Part shown: piece by piece, positions 1 to 12,829 of the stretch | Layout: every line of letters begins with the position of its first letter | Position numbering within the stretch: position 1 is the stretch's first letter | Source of the DNA: Moniliella sp. 'wahieum' | Taxonomy: Eukaryota; Basidiomycota; Moniliellomycetes; Moniliellales; Moniliellaceae | DNA: 64,000 bases | Reading direction: 5' to 3' | Assembly: GCA_003971905.1 (NCBI GenBank) | Contig: RSEE01000069.1 | Span: 1 to 64,000 of the forward strand | Program-made: the position numbers and the translations under genes | The notes under the pieces: generated by a model | What the model was told of the DNA's origin: nothing | What the model saw: the letters and a program-made list of their open reading frames with translations, nothing else | Databases searched by the model: none

Positions 1-3000
1 CATCACAACTAATGTCACACGCATCACCTACTCCGACTTTTCAAAATCCGTACACACCGCTCACAACTCAGTATATACTCTGAGCGCTGAGCATGCGCTA
101 CTCTCCCACTTCAAGCTTCACGCACCTTTTTTTGTAACGCTTGGAACGTTGAAAACGCACGTGTTGCAAGGACGCCGGCCGGCTATCCCCCCCCGCGTAA
201 AGCGGGGTGACCGGTGAAAAGACACCTTCGTCGCTATATACTTTGGCCGCTTTTATGCGTTACGGCTATTCACAGAAGGTAGTACCCAGTCCCGAGAGAA
301 GAGGTTTTGCAGGGAGGGAAAAGTCGGTGCACATTTAAGGGTGTCTACACCAAACCTCGCTATTACATGCTGGAGAACATGAAAGGGGTGTATAGATGTG
401 TGTGCCCCTGGTGTATAAACTTCCTCGAGGCGCATTTTTGGAGTGTTCTTTTCTATCGTGTGTGTGCTTCTCGTCTTCTCGTGACATGTGACAACTCTTC
501 TGCTTAATTGCTCAAGGCCATGTGTCAACCAACCTCTCGTGGCCAAAGCGTCGCCTGCCTCCTCTATTGTTCGAGAGAAGGGCCGACGTATACAATACAG
601 TGCGTGTGAGGAGCCGTCGGTCATTGGTTATTACGGACACGTACAATACGTTTTCAAGCACAAATCTCAAAAGCAACAAAACGAGCTTCACACACTCTCG
701 TCTTGTACTTCTTCTTGCCAAGATGCACACTGATGTGCTTATTGAAGGGCTTCTCGCCCCTCTGTAATCCCGTGTATTTTTTGGTGCCTGTGTGTGTCAG
801 TACTCATTACTTAGTAAATAGAAGCGCCGGGCCTTTGACAGAAGTACATGTGTTGATCATGTTGATCGGCGCGCTCTAGGCTGATTAATTACTAGTGAAA
901 AAAGCTGTTGAAGATCGAGAGATGAATGCATTATACGTTAGGCCTTTGGTCTCTCGATCGTTGATCTTGCCGATCGTGAGCACCAACCTATTGACAAGGC
1001 CTCCATCTTGTTTATTTGTCCCGCACAGATCTGCTTGGATCTGTTACTTCGTCAGGTAGAATGGATGTGTTTAACATCTGCCCTATATCCTGCATTCAAT
1101 ATTCGTATCCTTGGCGCCTTGGCACTGGCAATTACGGTATGCAGACACATCTCACATGTCATGTCACATCTCAAGATCTCAAGCTTGAAGCTTGAAGCTT
1201 GACAGTCTCAGAGATCCCTAGCGTCGTTTAATGTTTAGTACTTAGTTGTTACCAGAGTTGGGACTACTTACGCAGCGTTACGCGTTACGCCTCTCTCGAC
1301 AACATGAATTACGTGTTACGTGTTACGATCGTACCGGATGGGCGAGCTTCCTGCTGTGTGCCGGACGTATATGCCTCGTGTGCCGAGCTCGAAACTGTTT
1401 CGCGTTTCGTCCCAGTCCTGGCACTTAGATCTATAGCTTTTGCAACTGAGATGGATTCGACAGGTACCGCCGGTCCCGGCCATCTGGCATGCAACACATG
1501 CACATCATTGATCACTCGATCACTGATCATCCATCCTGTTACAGTGCTCGTGACTAGTGCTAGTGATTGCCAGTGACTGTCACATGTCACTGGGGAAAGT
1601 CGGGACAATGCTAGTGCCGGTGCAAGTGCTAGTGCTAGTGATTAGTGATGGATCAACAAAAAGATCAAAAACCTTTTCTTGTGTTTCTATTCCCGCAAAG
1701 CAACCCCAGGTTCCGATCAGCTGCTGAGCCGCCAGTCAAGCTACGTTTGGACGTTAGGTTGTGCGCAGTGGCGGTTCCTAGGTGCGAGGTATACTTACAG
1801 GAGGCTACATTCCAGTTGAGAAGGACGCAACGGTGATCATCTCACGGATCGATGATATGGTACTGCTTAGGCTAAGCGCTAAACCCCACAACATGAGTGC
1901 CTGTCTCGAGCCGTTCAATCTTATATGCGACGAGTTTTACACTACTTTCCTTCGTGCTACTCCATCTCAATGTGCTGGCTCGCTGCTTCGAGGCGGAAGA
2001 AATGGTTCCGATTGCACGGCTCGTTGGAGGAGAGAGCAACATTCCGACCTCTTGTGTGCTTGAGCTCATGAGTGTCATGGCGTGCCTACTTCAAGGTTAT
2101 ACACGTTTAACGTTTAACGCTTAACGACCAACGCTCAACCTTCACGTTCAACATTAACTTCGGCCGGCGAATGTCGGCGACACAGACCAGTTGTGGCCAC
2201 ACACTACACTCAATAGATGACCTGCCCAACACAACAGCATGCCGCTGTCCAACCAAACACTTAGTTACTCAAAGAGGGGTATCCTAGGGTACCCTCCCGC
2301 CCTCTCTTCTCCTTCGCGACTGGGGTACCGTCGTGATTGATGATTCTACAGAATCTTTGATCACCTCTTCTCTCAGATCTCACATCGCATCGGCTCATAT
2401 CGTCTCTCTCTCCGTTCCTAGCCACGTGCGGAGGCACATGAGTATTGAGTACTGAGTACTGAGTACTCATCGATCGATCATCAGCATACATGGGAGGGTA
2501 CATGGCCTACCGTCACGCTCCCTTAACCATTATCGAGTATCGCAGAGAGCTATCATTTAGCAACTTAACAAACTGTGGGCCTGAGAGGCCTGAGATCTGA
2601 GACCTAGGGACCGGCACCGACAACCTTGGAGCTTGGCCGGACCAAGAGACGGCAGTAGAGTACACAGTAGAGCAACAATAGAGCGCACCACTAAAGCACA
2701 GCACTACAGCATTAGGGACCTGCAGATCACTTTGGAGCACTGTAGAGCACAGTGGAGCAACGTCGATCGAACAGATCAGCGGCATATTATGCTTTCTGAT
2801 ATGGTACGAGCATCACATGCACTGTATAGCGTGCGGTCGGGGTTCCTATCTCATCAATCGTACCACCTTTTCTCTTCGTTTTGCCCTTCGTGTACCCTAT
2901 ACGTCGCCGCGCGCCGGGGTGTGTGAAGGACATGGGACGATGGTTGATTCACGAAGAACGCGTAACGAGGCGTCGTGCTGCAATTAAGGGGACAGGAAGA

Positions 3001-3210
3001 CCCACCTACCAACAGAACGACAACATGTAATGTTGGAACAGAGGCACTCCCGCTCTCTGCCAGTGCTTTTCCTCCTCATATTGATTGATGCTTGTGTACC
3101 TCCCCCACCCCTCATATAAAACGGAGAGAGAGGAGAGGCTTTCTATGGATCCCCATCCCACTTGTCCCCCCTTCCACTCCTTTACACTCCAAGTGTCCCT
3201 CCCCAGGCCC
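1..3210. other. Intergenic region without a recognisable gene
   Basis: I find no coding segment resembling a known family on either strand; the longest open frame (about 123 codons, minus strand, 253-624) resembles nothing I recognise. The stretch contains several short direct repeats: AAGCTTG units near 1187-1200, GTGCTA units near 1612-1640, TTTAACG/TTCAAC-like units near 2100-2156, and GAGTACT units near 2445-2468. A GC-rich hairpin of the form CCCCGCG-TAAA-GCGGGG lies near 190-207. No promoter, tRNA or transposon ends could be supported. Confidence 0.5.
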
Positions 3211-3214
3211 CAAC

Positions 3215-4790
3215 ATGCACCTCCGCTCTTTATTCCGTTCGTCGCATTCGCTTCTCTTTGGCCCGTGCCGATCCCATCCGCGGTGTCAGTCTAGGGTACG
3301 TTTCCCAGTATCTGTTTATTTATTTCCCTTCTTGTATACTGCAAAATGGGGTATACGGGAGGCTGTGGCTCCTTCATCTGCTTCCCCGCGCACTATCCTA
3401 CCCCGCGTATCTATTTCCGAGCGCACAGATCGAGAGACTGACACTGTTGATGGATTCCCGTACTCTTTCGTACACAGCGGCTGGTTGCTGGCTGAAAAGT
3501 GGATGGTACCATCGCTCTTCCAACAGACGGGTAACGATAGCGTAGTGGACGAGTGGACGTTTGGATCGGTCTCCAACGCCCAGGAGTTGCTCACCAACAT
3601 TGGGAGCATTTCATCACCGAATCGGATTTCCAAAAGATGAGCGATGCTGGACTCAACTTTGTTCGGTACGTTTCTCTCCCCTCGTTTCCCTTGCCAAAAG
3701 AAGAGGCTCTAGGCCATGCCGACGGAGGATGCCCATGATGCCCAGGAGAGGTGGTTTCAAAGCCACGGAACACTCACTGACTTGCTGGAACATCAACCCG
3801 GCTACCCAACTACACAGGATCCCGATAGGCTATTGGGCATACGACAAGGATGACGACGAACCCTATGTCAAGGCCAACCAGACCGCCTACCTGTCGCGTG
3901 CGGTTGGATGGGCCAACCAGCACGGAATCCAAGTCATGGTCGATCTGCACGGCGTGCCAGGCTCGCAGAATGGGCAAGCCACCTCGGGCCATAAGGGACC
4001 GATCGCATGGCAGAAGAGTGCCTCGAATGCCCAGCGCGCCCAAGCAGTTATTTCCCAAATCAGCAACGACCTCAAAGGCAAAGTAAGTCATATTGAACTG
4101 ATCAACGAGCCTTTTCTCGACCGCCCCATTGCCAACTTGACCACCTACACCAAAAACTATTACGAGGCGGCGTACCCGACCACCCAGCCGAGCTTCACCG
4201 GGGTTCTGCACGACGGATTCCTTCCCCTGTCCAGCTGGGACGGCTTTTTGCCAGGAAGCATGCTGGATACCCATATCTACATTGGCCTGCAACCGTACCG
4301 TGGCATGGATCGTACGTCTCCTCCCCCCCTCCCCCCTTTGTGCCGAAGCGAAAAGAGCGGCTGTTTTGCGCATGGTCAAGGGACTGTATAGCTGACCTCG
4401 GTTCACGTGCCCAGCCAATGCGACGGTCCCAGCGTACGACAACATTACCGACACGAACCTGCGGCAGATCTGCCAGCTCAAGGGCACGTTGGCCGCAAGC
4501 CAAGCGCACCACGCGACGCTGGTGGGGGAGTTTACGCTGACGCAGACCCGTCTTCGGCGCAGCGGCGGGGGATGGTGGGGGTGCATAAGAAGCGGGCGAC
4601 GCGGGACCAGGTGGCGTACCGCAAGGCGCTGTTTGACACGCAGCGGGCGGTGTACGAGGAGAATGGGGCGGGGTGGTCGATGTGGACGTGGAAGATGGAC
4701 TATGCGAGTCCGTGGAGCTACGAGACGGGGCTGCGCAACGGCTGGATCACACGCGACCTCGCGTCACGTGGCGCGGCGGCTGCGTGCTAA
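3215..4790 (+). CDS. Exo-1,3-beta-glucanase, glycoside hydrolase family 5 (EXG1-like)
   Basis: Likely a secreted cell-wall glucan 1,3-beta-glucosidase. Family blocks appear in order: IRGVSLG joined by an intron to GWLLAEKWMVPSLF, then VVDEWTF, HWEHFITESDF, an intron, IPIGYWA, VDLHGVPGSQNG, ELINEP (the NEP glutamate is the expected acid/base), DTHIY, GEFTL and near the C-terminus WSMWTWKMDYASPWSYETGL. Introns with GT-AG ends are read at 3296-3477, 3666-3817 and 4312-4414. The start is uncertain: ATG at 3215 followed by a hydrophobic stretch could be a signal peptide, but the frame changes twice before IRGVSLG. Further frame changes lie near 3600 and 4560. The TDCA-type block usual after GEFT is not recognisable, so that part is diverged or damaged. 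The stop is TAA at 4788. It stands alone on the plus strand. Confidence 0.85.
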
Positions 4791-4918
4791 GCCTTAGCGC
4801 TAAGGGTAGATTGGGATGGGATGGGAATAGCAATGGGACACTGGCGATCCACATCGCAGGGATTACGTACAGACGCAGATAGCGAGATACTAGACGAAAT
4901 GTTCAACTGCATTCCGCC

Positions 4919-7070
4919 GTGTCTGCTCCGCTGCGGCTGACCAGCGGTGGCCGCGACGAATGGGAAGAAATACGAGCACTCGCTCCCGCTCCTCTGCCCG
5001 ACCTTCCCGCCCCGCCCGCCGCCCCACCGGGCGCCCATGGCCGCCCTCGCCACGCTCCGGCCCAGCCCGCGCGCGCTCGCGCTGGCCGTTGCGCGGCCCA
5101 GCCCATGCCCCTACCACACCCTCGTCCCCGCCCTCGCCCCCCGCCGCCGCGCCGCTTCCCGCCGCCCTCCGACCCGCTCCTGGCCAGCCTGCGCAGCACC
5201 CCGCCCGCCCCGCCCGCGCCCGCGCCCGCGCCCGCCCCCTTCCTTGCTCCCTGCACCTTTCCCTCGCCCGCCCCCGCCCCCGGCCCCCGCACGCCCCCGC
5301 CACGCCCCCCCCGCCCACCGCCATCTGCTCTCGCTCCAGCTGCCTGCGTCCACACGTGACCGCCTCCTCCACCGCTGCTGCCGCGCCCTCTTGCAGCGCC
5401 GCCTCTCCCCCCAGGACGCCCTTGCCCAGCTCTACCACGATCTCCTCCACGCCCTCCGCCCTGCGCCCGCCCAGCGAGAGCGCATCGCCAACGAGGCGCG
5501 TTCTTCTTCTCGCCCGCCTCGTCAGCATCAGCATGCCCGACCAGGCCTGTCTGCCGAAAAAACGCCCCAGCCATCCGCACCCTCAATCGGCCCACGTCGC
5601 CCGTTCCCTCCTCCCTGCCAAATCCGCCCCGTTCCAAGCACCGCGCAACCGGCCCCACTTCCACTCCCCGCTCCAGTACTGGTACTTTATCATGGCTCAG
5701 TTTGCTCCCCCACCGCTGCTGTCGGAACGAAACGAAGTGACGGTGCTGCCGCTCCCGCAGGCTTCGGTGGAGCGTGTGCAGGTGCTTGCGAGTTTTACCA
5801 AGCCATCTGCCCCACGGTGGACAAGCGCGAGGCACTGGACATTGCCAAGGTCCAGAACAGACACTCTATTATCTCTTTGACCTGCTCTTTGCCCAACTCT
5901 CCCTGGCCCTCTCCGATCTCCGGGCCGGCGAGGTGCCCGACCCACATAACCTTGCTCCCCAAGGTGAATTGCACTTTGTCCTCCACACCCTCTCCCTTCT
6001 CTTGGCCGATCCCATTCTTCGTCCAACCATGGCCCGCTTGGCCACACGACGCTTGATTGCCCTCTTGTCGGAACATACCCGTCTCCTCCTCCGGGTCGCC
6101 AACGACGCCCACCATGCCGCATCCACCTCGTCCCCCAAGCGCCGGAGAAACCTTGCTCACATCCTTGACCAGGCTCAACAGGGTACCCACCTTTTCCGAC
6201 AAACCCTCCTGGATCATATTCCTTGCTTTGACGGCGCTCGCTACCGCGGCTTGAGCTTTGAACACGACACGGGGCTCAGACATGGTACACGCTCTTGTCC
6301 ACCTTATCTTTGGACGTGGCCACTCACCCCCTCCTGCTCGCTATGGTCCAAAAGCTGAGACGACAATGGCAAGCTGCATACACCACCCCAGGGGTGTGGG
6401 ACAGCTTTCGCCCCGACGTGGACCGACGGCGAGTGGTGGTGTTGATGCAGTCGCTGTTGCTCCTTCGAAACGATGGTCAACTCTGGGACGAGCGACCGCA
6501 TTTTCCCCTCCGACCTCAGATGCTCGTTGCGCCCAACGGAGAACAAGTGGAACTGTGCCCTGAGAGCCACCGTACGCTCTCCATCTATTCCACCTTCTCC
6601 CCCGCGCTGCTCGTAGCCGACAGCTCGCCCATCTCCTCCTCTCGGTCTGGGGGAACATCCACTCAACCATCTCCGCCCGCTCCCTCCGGCACCGGGAACC
6701 AAGATGCCTTGTCTCCGGCCCCACCTAGCCTCACGGGCATGGACTCAAATCTCAACATGGACATGGACATGGATATGGATACGGATACGGACGTGGGCAT
6801 GGACTCGGGCTTACCCGTGCTCACACTCGTCCTCATCCTCATGCTCGGCCATTCGACCCGGCTGCAGGACAGGAGGCGCGCATGCAGCCATGTGGCATAC
6901 GTACCTTGCTTCCTACCCTGTCGGAGCAGATACGTTCCGCGCCCGCTTTGCCTCGCACCTGCTCCATGGCGCTGCGCACCGCATCGACGAGGACCTGGCT
7001 TACCTCCGTGCCCAAGGACAGCACGCACTCTTGCGTGCGTCCTGGACAGATGAGATGGACCAACATGCAT
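4919..7070 (+). CDS. Unidentified protein, Pro/Ala-rich N-terminus and helical body
   Basis: I do not recognise this protein. Coding is supported by long helical, Leu-rich segments that continue across frame changes: LLHRCCRALLQRRLSPQDAL near 5365-5425, FYQAICPTVDKREALDIAK near 5800, LYYLFDLLFAQLSLALSDL near 5860-5920, then LHFVLHTLSLLLADPILRP, a Lys/Arg patch near 6140, and the segment DEDLAYLRAQGQHALLRASW near 6990-7050. The first 400 bases encode mainly Pro, Ala and Arg and may be untranslated or low-complexity. A GACATG hexanucleotide repeat (about 6757-6790) encodes alternating Met and Asp. Start and stop are not fixed; it may be one gene with the next entry or a separate one. Confidence 0.45.
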
Positions 7071-7125
7071 CATGCCTGGCGTGTGGTGGGACGGGTGCTG
7101 TGCTCGTATTCGTACTGGTATTCGT

Positions 7126-7285
7126 AGGGATGGAGGCAGGGATGGAGGCAGGATGGAGGTAGGGATGGAGGTAGGGATGGAGGGTAGGGATGGAGGTAGG
7201 GATGGAGGTAGGGATGGAGGTAGGGATGGAGGCAGGGCGTGCGGAGTGCGAGTGAGAGTGCGAGTGCGAGTGCAAGTGCGAGTGC
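7126..7285. repeat. Minisatellite of GGATGGAGGTAG-type units followed by GTGCGA hexamers
   Basis: About ten near-copies of a 12-base unit (GGATGGAGGTAG, with GGATGGAGGCAG variants) occupy 7126-7233. They are followed by a six-base GTGCGA array to about 7285. The array separates the two unidentified coding blocks on either side and could be untranslated. Confidence 0.85.
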
Positions 7286-7611
7286 CGGCTGCTGCGATCC
7301 ATGAGAGCATGCCGGTCGGGGCGACAATCGAGGCGGCATGAGGTGTTGACACGGTGGATGGGGTGTGAGATCGCATGTGACGGGCAGCTGCACGTGAGTG
7401 GGTTGTGAGCCCTACCATTCCGATTCCTCGATCCTCAATCACGCGAATCACGATCATTAATTTCTTTAGTCATTCGTCGCTCAGAAGCAATCCTCACGCC
7501 TGCGTTGAGCCATTATGCATTGGTTCCCAAGTGTACAAGTGTATCACGCCGACAGAGCTCTCAGGACCTGTAGTACTTAGTACTTAGCATGTCACACCAG
7601 TCGCCTGAGCG

Positions 7612-9191
7612 GTGCTGGACGCGGCCTGGATGCTGCTACTGACTCACCTCATGCCCTGCCTCTTCCCCACCACCCGCACCTTCCCCGCCACCACCTTACC
7701 ACCGCCACCGCCACCGCCACGCCACCGCCACACCACACACACACACCGATGCAGACCGGCCGGGCGTGCCCGCCCGCACGCCCGCGCCAGGCGGTCGATG
7801 CCGCTGCTCACTTCCTACGACGTTGAGCCCCGCGCCTCGCCACTGCCCGACGCGCATTCGACCTGCAACCCGCCGAGCTCGTTCGCCGTCGTGCCTCCTC
7901 CTCCTTTCTCGCCGCCCCCCTTCTCCTGCCCCTTCCGATGCCGACCAGGCCGACGACGAGGGCACCTGCACCTCCTTTGATCGCCCTCGCACGTACTTTG
8001 GTTCTGCATCTGCATCTGCATCCGCATCCGCATCCACATCCGCATCCACATCCGTATTCGCATCCACATCCGCATCTGCTCACCTCGCTCGACGACCACA
8101 TTGGTCCCGATCCCCTCGTCTGTCGTCGCTGCCTCTCCACCTGTCCCTCCCTCGCCCGATGCCGGTGCCCGTGCCGGTGTCGGTGCCTTCCCCCCTTTCC
8201 CCCTCTACCCGTTCCACCCCCCACTCACCCCGCACACACACAAATATTCCTACTCGGCCCTTACTATCTCGTCTTCTCGTACCCTCCTCCCCTGTCTTGC
8301 CCAACGACTGGCCCACTGCCTCGCCCACCAGAACTCGTCTACCAACCGCCCGTCTACCACGCACTCGCCTACCAAGGACTCGCCTAGTAAGAACTGGGAC
8401 ATCTCCGACCTTCTCCAGCAGATTGACGAACTACGCTTCCCCGTGTCCCCATTAACCTGGCCTGCGCCTCCTGCGCCTGAGCTGGACATGGGGTCCGGGG
8501 TTGATGAGACGAGGGATGCCCTTCCTCTTCCTGTTGTTCCTACCGAGGAAGAAGATGACATTGCCCTAATCGGTTCGGGTTCTGGTTCGGACGAGGAGAA
8601 GGAGAAGGCAAAGGAGAAGGACAAGGAGAAGGGAATCCGAAAGAGAGGGAAAAGGAATACGAGGGGGAGCTACTACCTTTTGCCTCGTCGACCGGGATCG
8701 GAAAGGACGTGTGGGCGGCTCCCGTGTCAGCAGAGGGCTATGCTGCGCTTTGGACCTAGCTACCGTCCCTCCCGAATGGGCGGACGAACCGTTCGGGTTG
8801 GCTCTTGCAGAGCCAGAGGGAGCACCAGCGTAGGTCTCGTTCCTTCTTCTTCGTTCCTGTCTACGCAGCGCGCGTCACCTTTCTTTCGACTTTTCCCCCG
8901 TGTCGATCGGGAGGGGACGGAACATGTTGGAACAGTGGTGGTAGACCTCAAGGAACGTGTTGCTTCCCTTTCGCGTCACGTTGCGGTGCTGGTATCGACT
9001 TGGCTTACGTTTATTTCGCTGGTGCTCTGTGCAGGCGTGTTCCTCTGTCGTACGTCCTCTTTTTTCCTACCCCCCCTCCCCTTGCTCTCCTATGCGATGC
9101 GGGTGCATGCTGGGCCAAGAGCTACGCTGACCCTTGTTGCTTTTAGACGGGGACCTCGTCGAACCCTTGCCTTGTCCAACGGCCGGTAGTT
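7612..9191 (+). CDS. Unidentified protein with acidic/Lys-rich middle
   Basis: Not recognised. A continuous plus-strand frame from about 8390 to 8690 reads WDISDLLQQIDELRFPVSPL, then an acidic stretch and a charged EKEKAKEKDKEKG run. The frame then shifts and reads DVWAAPVSAEGYAALWTL and PPEWADEPFGLALAEPEG. An intron is likely from about 8829 (GTAGGT), and a second is read from 9050 (GTACGT) to a TTTAG acceptor near 9146. Between them lies VVVDLKERVASLSRHVAVLV, a probable amphipathic helix. Upstream, 7998-8075 is a GCATCC/GCATCT hexamer array giving Ala-Ser or Pro-His repeats depending on frame. It could be the C-terminal half of the preceding gene. Confidence 0.45.
7998..8075. repeat. Hexanucleotide array, GCATCC/GCATCT
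   Basis: Roughly a dozen imperfect six-base units run without interruption inside the unidentified coding block. Units differ mainly at the last base and at CAC for CGC. Because the unit length is a multiple of three it can expand without breaking a frame. Confidence 0.85.
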
Positions 9192-9397
9192 GTTGATGTG
9201 CCAGACTTTGTTTTGTCTTGTGTGGTTTGTGTGTGTATTATGCTGTTTCATGGGGCGCATCAATTGGTATGCATGTATGGGTAACTGGACAAGGCCTAAT
9301 GGGCCGCCTTTTGCATGCTTCGCAGTCAAGGATAGAGGGAGGTAGGGGGAGGTAGGTGGAAGTAGTGGGAGGGATAGGTGGACGGGACGACGCCAAA

Positions 9398-12377
9398 CTA
9401 GCCCATCAACTTGTACTTATCCCAATGCATCTCTTGATGCAGAACGCCATCCAGGATGAGCTCTGCCGTCCAGACTCGGACGGGACTGCCATCAACACAC
9501 CGGTCCCCGCTCAGTTGCGCCCACACACGCCGATCCGTCTCGGACGAAATGACGTGCACTGTATCTGGAAGGCAGGATGCTATCCACGTTGAGCGACTTT
9601 TTGCTCTTGCCCCCCGCCGCCTGCACCACCCTCCGTAACACTTCCTCCGAGGGCGTCACCTTGGCCGTAAAGAGGAACGTGTGGCCAGCAAGAAGCTCCC
9701 CTCGACTTCGCCTTCGTGCCAACGAACTTCGCCAATGTCATGCCCCGCAGCTCTTCATTCTTCTTGTCCTGCAACGCATACGCACTGGCTTCCCCCACCT
9801 CGTGATCCCGCAGCAGCACCGCCATCCACGCTGGCGTCACCACCTCCACCCCGCGCGCCACCGCACAGAGCAACTTGGGCGTTCGCTGCAAGGACGCCGC
9901 CACTAGCACCTCGGTCTTCTCTGTCACTTCCGCTTGCATCCACCACCCAAGCTTGCGCAGCTGCTTCTCATCGGCTGCTGAAACCTCCACGGCGGGGTAG
10001 TGGCAAAGTACCGTTTCTTGGCCGCTCCAGGTGTAGTTGGCGTTGGCCCCCTCGTCGCGTCTCCCTCGACCCCGGCCCCTCTCTCGTGGCGTGGCCACAG
10101 GCGAGGAGCTCACCTGCTCCCCCTGACGCCTGCGCAGGATAGTCCTTCTCTTTCTTGGCTGTCTCCTTCGCTCCGTCTTGGAGGCAGGAACGGTCTTCGC
10201 TTTTTTGTGGGACTCCGGCGTGGCCCCGTTGGCCTCCACACCTCCTGCCTGTATTATTTCCGCCGTCTCGTTCTCCAGCTTCGATGCTGGAGGAGCAGGC
10301 ACCACCTTCTTCTTCCTGTCGCGCACGGGCTCTGCTTCGGTTCGTCTTCTTGGGACAGGCGTCGCCTCTTGCCTGTGGTCGCTTGGCGCGGCTAGCTACT
10401 GCTCCTTAAGCAGTGCCTCCTCTCAAGCGGCAGCTGTTCCCTAGTTACGTGCCCATCTGTTGCTGTTTGGGGTGCAGTGCGGGCGCGCGCATCGCCCTCA
10501 AGGGCGTGTGTGCCAGGTGTCCCACCTGCGTGCTCCTCTGGCTCTGACTCTGGCTCTACCTCGTTCTCTTGCGCCGCAGCCACCTTGCGCCTCATTGGGC
10601 TTCCTCGTTCATCCCGGCGGCGCATTGAGATGGCCTTTCTGAGCCAAGGACTGGTCGGTTGACCTTCAACCCACTTGGTCGCTTGCGCAATCCACGGTCC
10701 AGAATCTTGGGTCAGTTTCGCCCGCCCCCACCTGATCTTGCATCTTGATGTCAGAGGGAATTGGGTGAAGGAGGGACGAGCTTGGACAGGGCAGTTGCTC
10801 CACGTTGCCAGACAATGTTCCAACCAGGTATGGTTGATTACCTTGATCCCCCATGAAGTGGCTCGTTTCGCCTTGTCGCCGCGTAAGGAGGCGGTGATGA
10901 GATGGGTTTGCGGCTGCTCATCTCGGGGGTCCAATGAGCGCCTGCGCGGCGCACCAACTCTTTCAGGTACGAGCGCGCTTCACCCGTATAGTTGCTCAGG
11001 CTAAAGACATAGTCTGGGAAGTGGTCAATGGGCCGCGAGGGGCAGGGCGAATGCAGAAGTTGGTCCATCGGGTCGACCAGATGGCCGTACGCAATCACAT
11101 ACCACAGCCAACTGCTCGTAGCCGTTTGCCCAGGTACAACGCCCACTTGGCCGCATCGGAATCTCGGAACGAAGTCACCACCACATCGCTCTCCATCACG
11201 ACGAGGCTAGTTCGGTGGTCGCGTCGCTCCACCCAGGTGCCACCGTGGTCGATGACACTTTTTGTACCATGGCCAGCGAAGCTTCGCTCACTTCTTCGTT
11301 GGAAGGAACAGCAGCTTGAGTCCCTGAGCGCGTCTTTCCGCTGGAACAAAGCCACGCGACCTTCTTTAGGGGCAGTAAACAGGTGGACGGGATCCAAATT
11401 GGATGGCCCGAGGGGGCCAGAGGGACGTTCGACGTGTTGCCTAGGCGCCTCAGGACCTCGCAACGCTTGTTCGGGATTGAGATGAAAACGGAGGAGGTTC
11501 GCCGCGTAAAAAGGGTGGAAGACCTGGGTGATCCAAGGGCCAAGCAAATGCATCGACAGAGAGGAGGGTAGTAAACTTGATACACTCATTGACCCAGGCG
11601 GGGTGGACAGCAAGCATAGACAAGTCCCGGTTCTCCTCCTTGCGCACAACAGCCAAGCTACTCGAGTCTTCTAGAGGGGTAATGATGTGCGTCACCTCCT
11701 TTGTCAAGTTGAGCGGTAGTGTCCGCCCAGACTCTGGATCGCGCCCAAGATCAGCTCGGATTCAGTCGGGCATTCGCGATAGATGCACCACCACTCCACT
11801 GAAGATGCGAGCTGTGGTCAGGAGAGAAGTACCGCTCCGCCTGCCGCGTAGCCAGCGCAGAAGAACGCACCACCCACTCGGGACTGACCACTGTGCACGC
11901 GTCATGTCCCGCTCCTCTGCAACCCATCCGCTTGCGGATCCCCACACTGATCGTACTCGGGAAACGCAATGGAGTGCGTCACAACGTGCGTCACCACGTC
12001 CGGATCGAATCGGTACCCGGCAGCGGGTCGACTTGCTCGCCCCGGCCCTCGCCCGGAGACGATCTACACCTTCGAACGCCATCTGGGTTCTGCGCATCCC
12101 ATTCGGTTGCACCAGCTCATGAGAAGGGCGCGGATCTTAAGTACGTCAGTAGGGGGGCGTAGGCGAAAGGGCGCAAGGGAGGGGGACTAGTTACAGTATG
12201 AGTTTCGTCAGCGTCCAGTCGGTGTTGAGGAAGAAGATGACGTCGCGCATATCGGGCAGCGCGACAGCTGGGCTGGGGCAGGTGGGGCCATGGTGGCCGA
12301 GGAGAACAGGACGCGGGCAAGGGCGAGGTAGCGGCACCGGCAGCGAAGGTGGTGGTAGTGGTGGTGGCGAAATCCAT
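9398..12377 (-). CDS. Multi-BRCT DNA-damage scaffold, Rtt107/Brc1-like
   Basis: Predicted nuclear scaffold that binds phosphorylated histone H2A and helps replication-fork repair, by similarity in layout to budding yeast Rtt107 and fission yeast Brc1. BRCT-type blocks are read on the minus strand in order: RDVIFFLNTDWTL (12.25 kb); VVSPEWVVRSS with YFSPDHS (11.85 kb); VTHIIT and HPAWVNECI (11.6 kb); DYVFSLSNYTGEARSYL with VINHTWLEHCL (11.0-10.8 kb); a Lys/Arg/Ser-rich linker (10.6-10.1 kb); VEVVTPAWMAVLL (9.85 kb); and LAGHTFLFTAKV (9.7 kb) closing with ILDGVLHQ before TAG at 9398-9400. Six BRCT modules split by a linker matches the family. Several frame changes interrupt it. An intron may lie near 12190-12120. 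The start is the inner ATG at 12377 or an outer one at 12425. Confidence 0.75.
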
Positions 12378-12829
12378 CGCGTCGCGTAGGTGGGGGGCAG
12401 CGGTTACGCGACGCGTTCTGGCCACAAAGACTCAGCGCTCAGCCTGACTGGCGCAGCGCCAGTGTGCGTCGGCACGGATCCTCTCGCTTATCCCACATCG
12501 ATGATCCGTTTTAGGCGAAGCAATCAATACTCCGCCGCAACTCTCCTCAACGTCCTCGCTGGCCGCGATGAGTCGGCAGTGGGCCCGCGGTTACAACAGC
12601 GAGTTGTGCGATGCGTAGGGATGGACCGATCGTCTTCGCCAGCGGACGAACCGCTGGAGCAAACAGGTGCAACGGGAGAAGTCCAGCCCGCGCCCCGGCC
12701 GAGGGGCAGGAGGACGCATACGTAAGCACAGCGGTGTCCCTTGCCTCATCGATCACCCGTGGGGTCACGCGACGCGGGGCAGAATCGATCCACCGACAGC
12801 CAACTCACATCGCTCCCCCCTCTTGTGCC

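Noticed and set aside
4903..5835. 310-codon open frame on the minus strand, Gly/Arg/Ala-rich
   Set aside because: GC-rich sequence gives long chance frames; the composition is low-complexity and the plus strand carries better coding segments.
6757..8075. CRISPR-like array
   Set aside because: The repeats are contiguous six- and twelve-base units with no spacers, in a eukaryotic genome; they are simple satellites.
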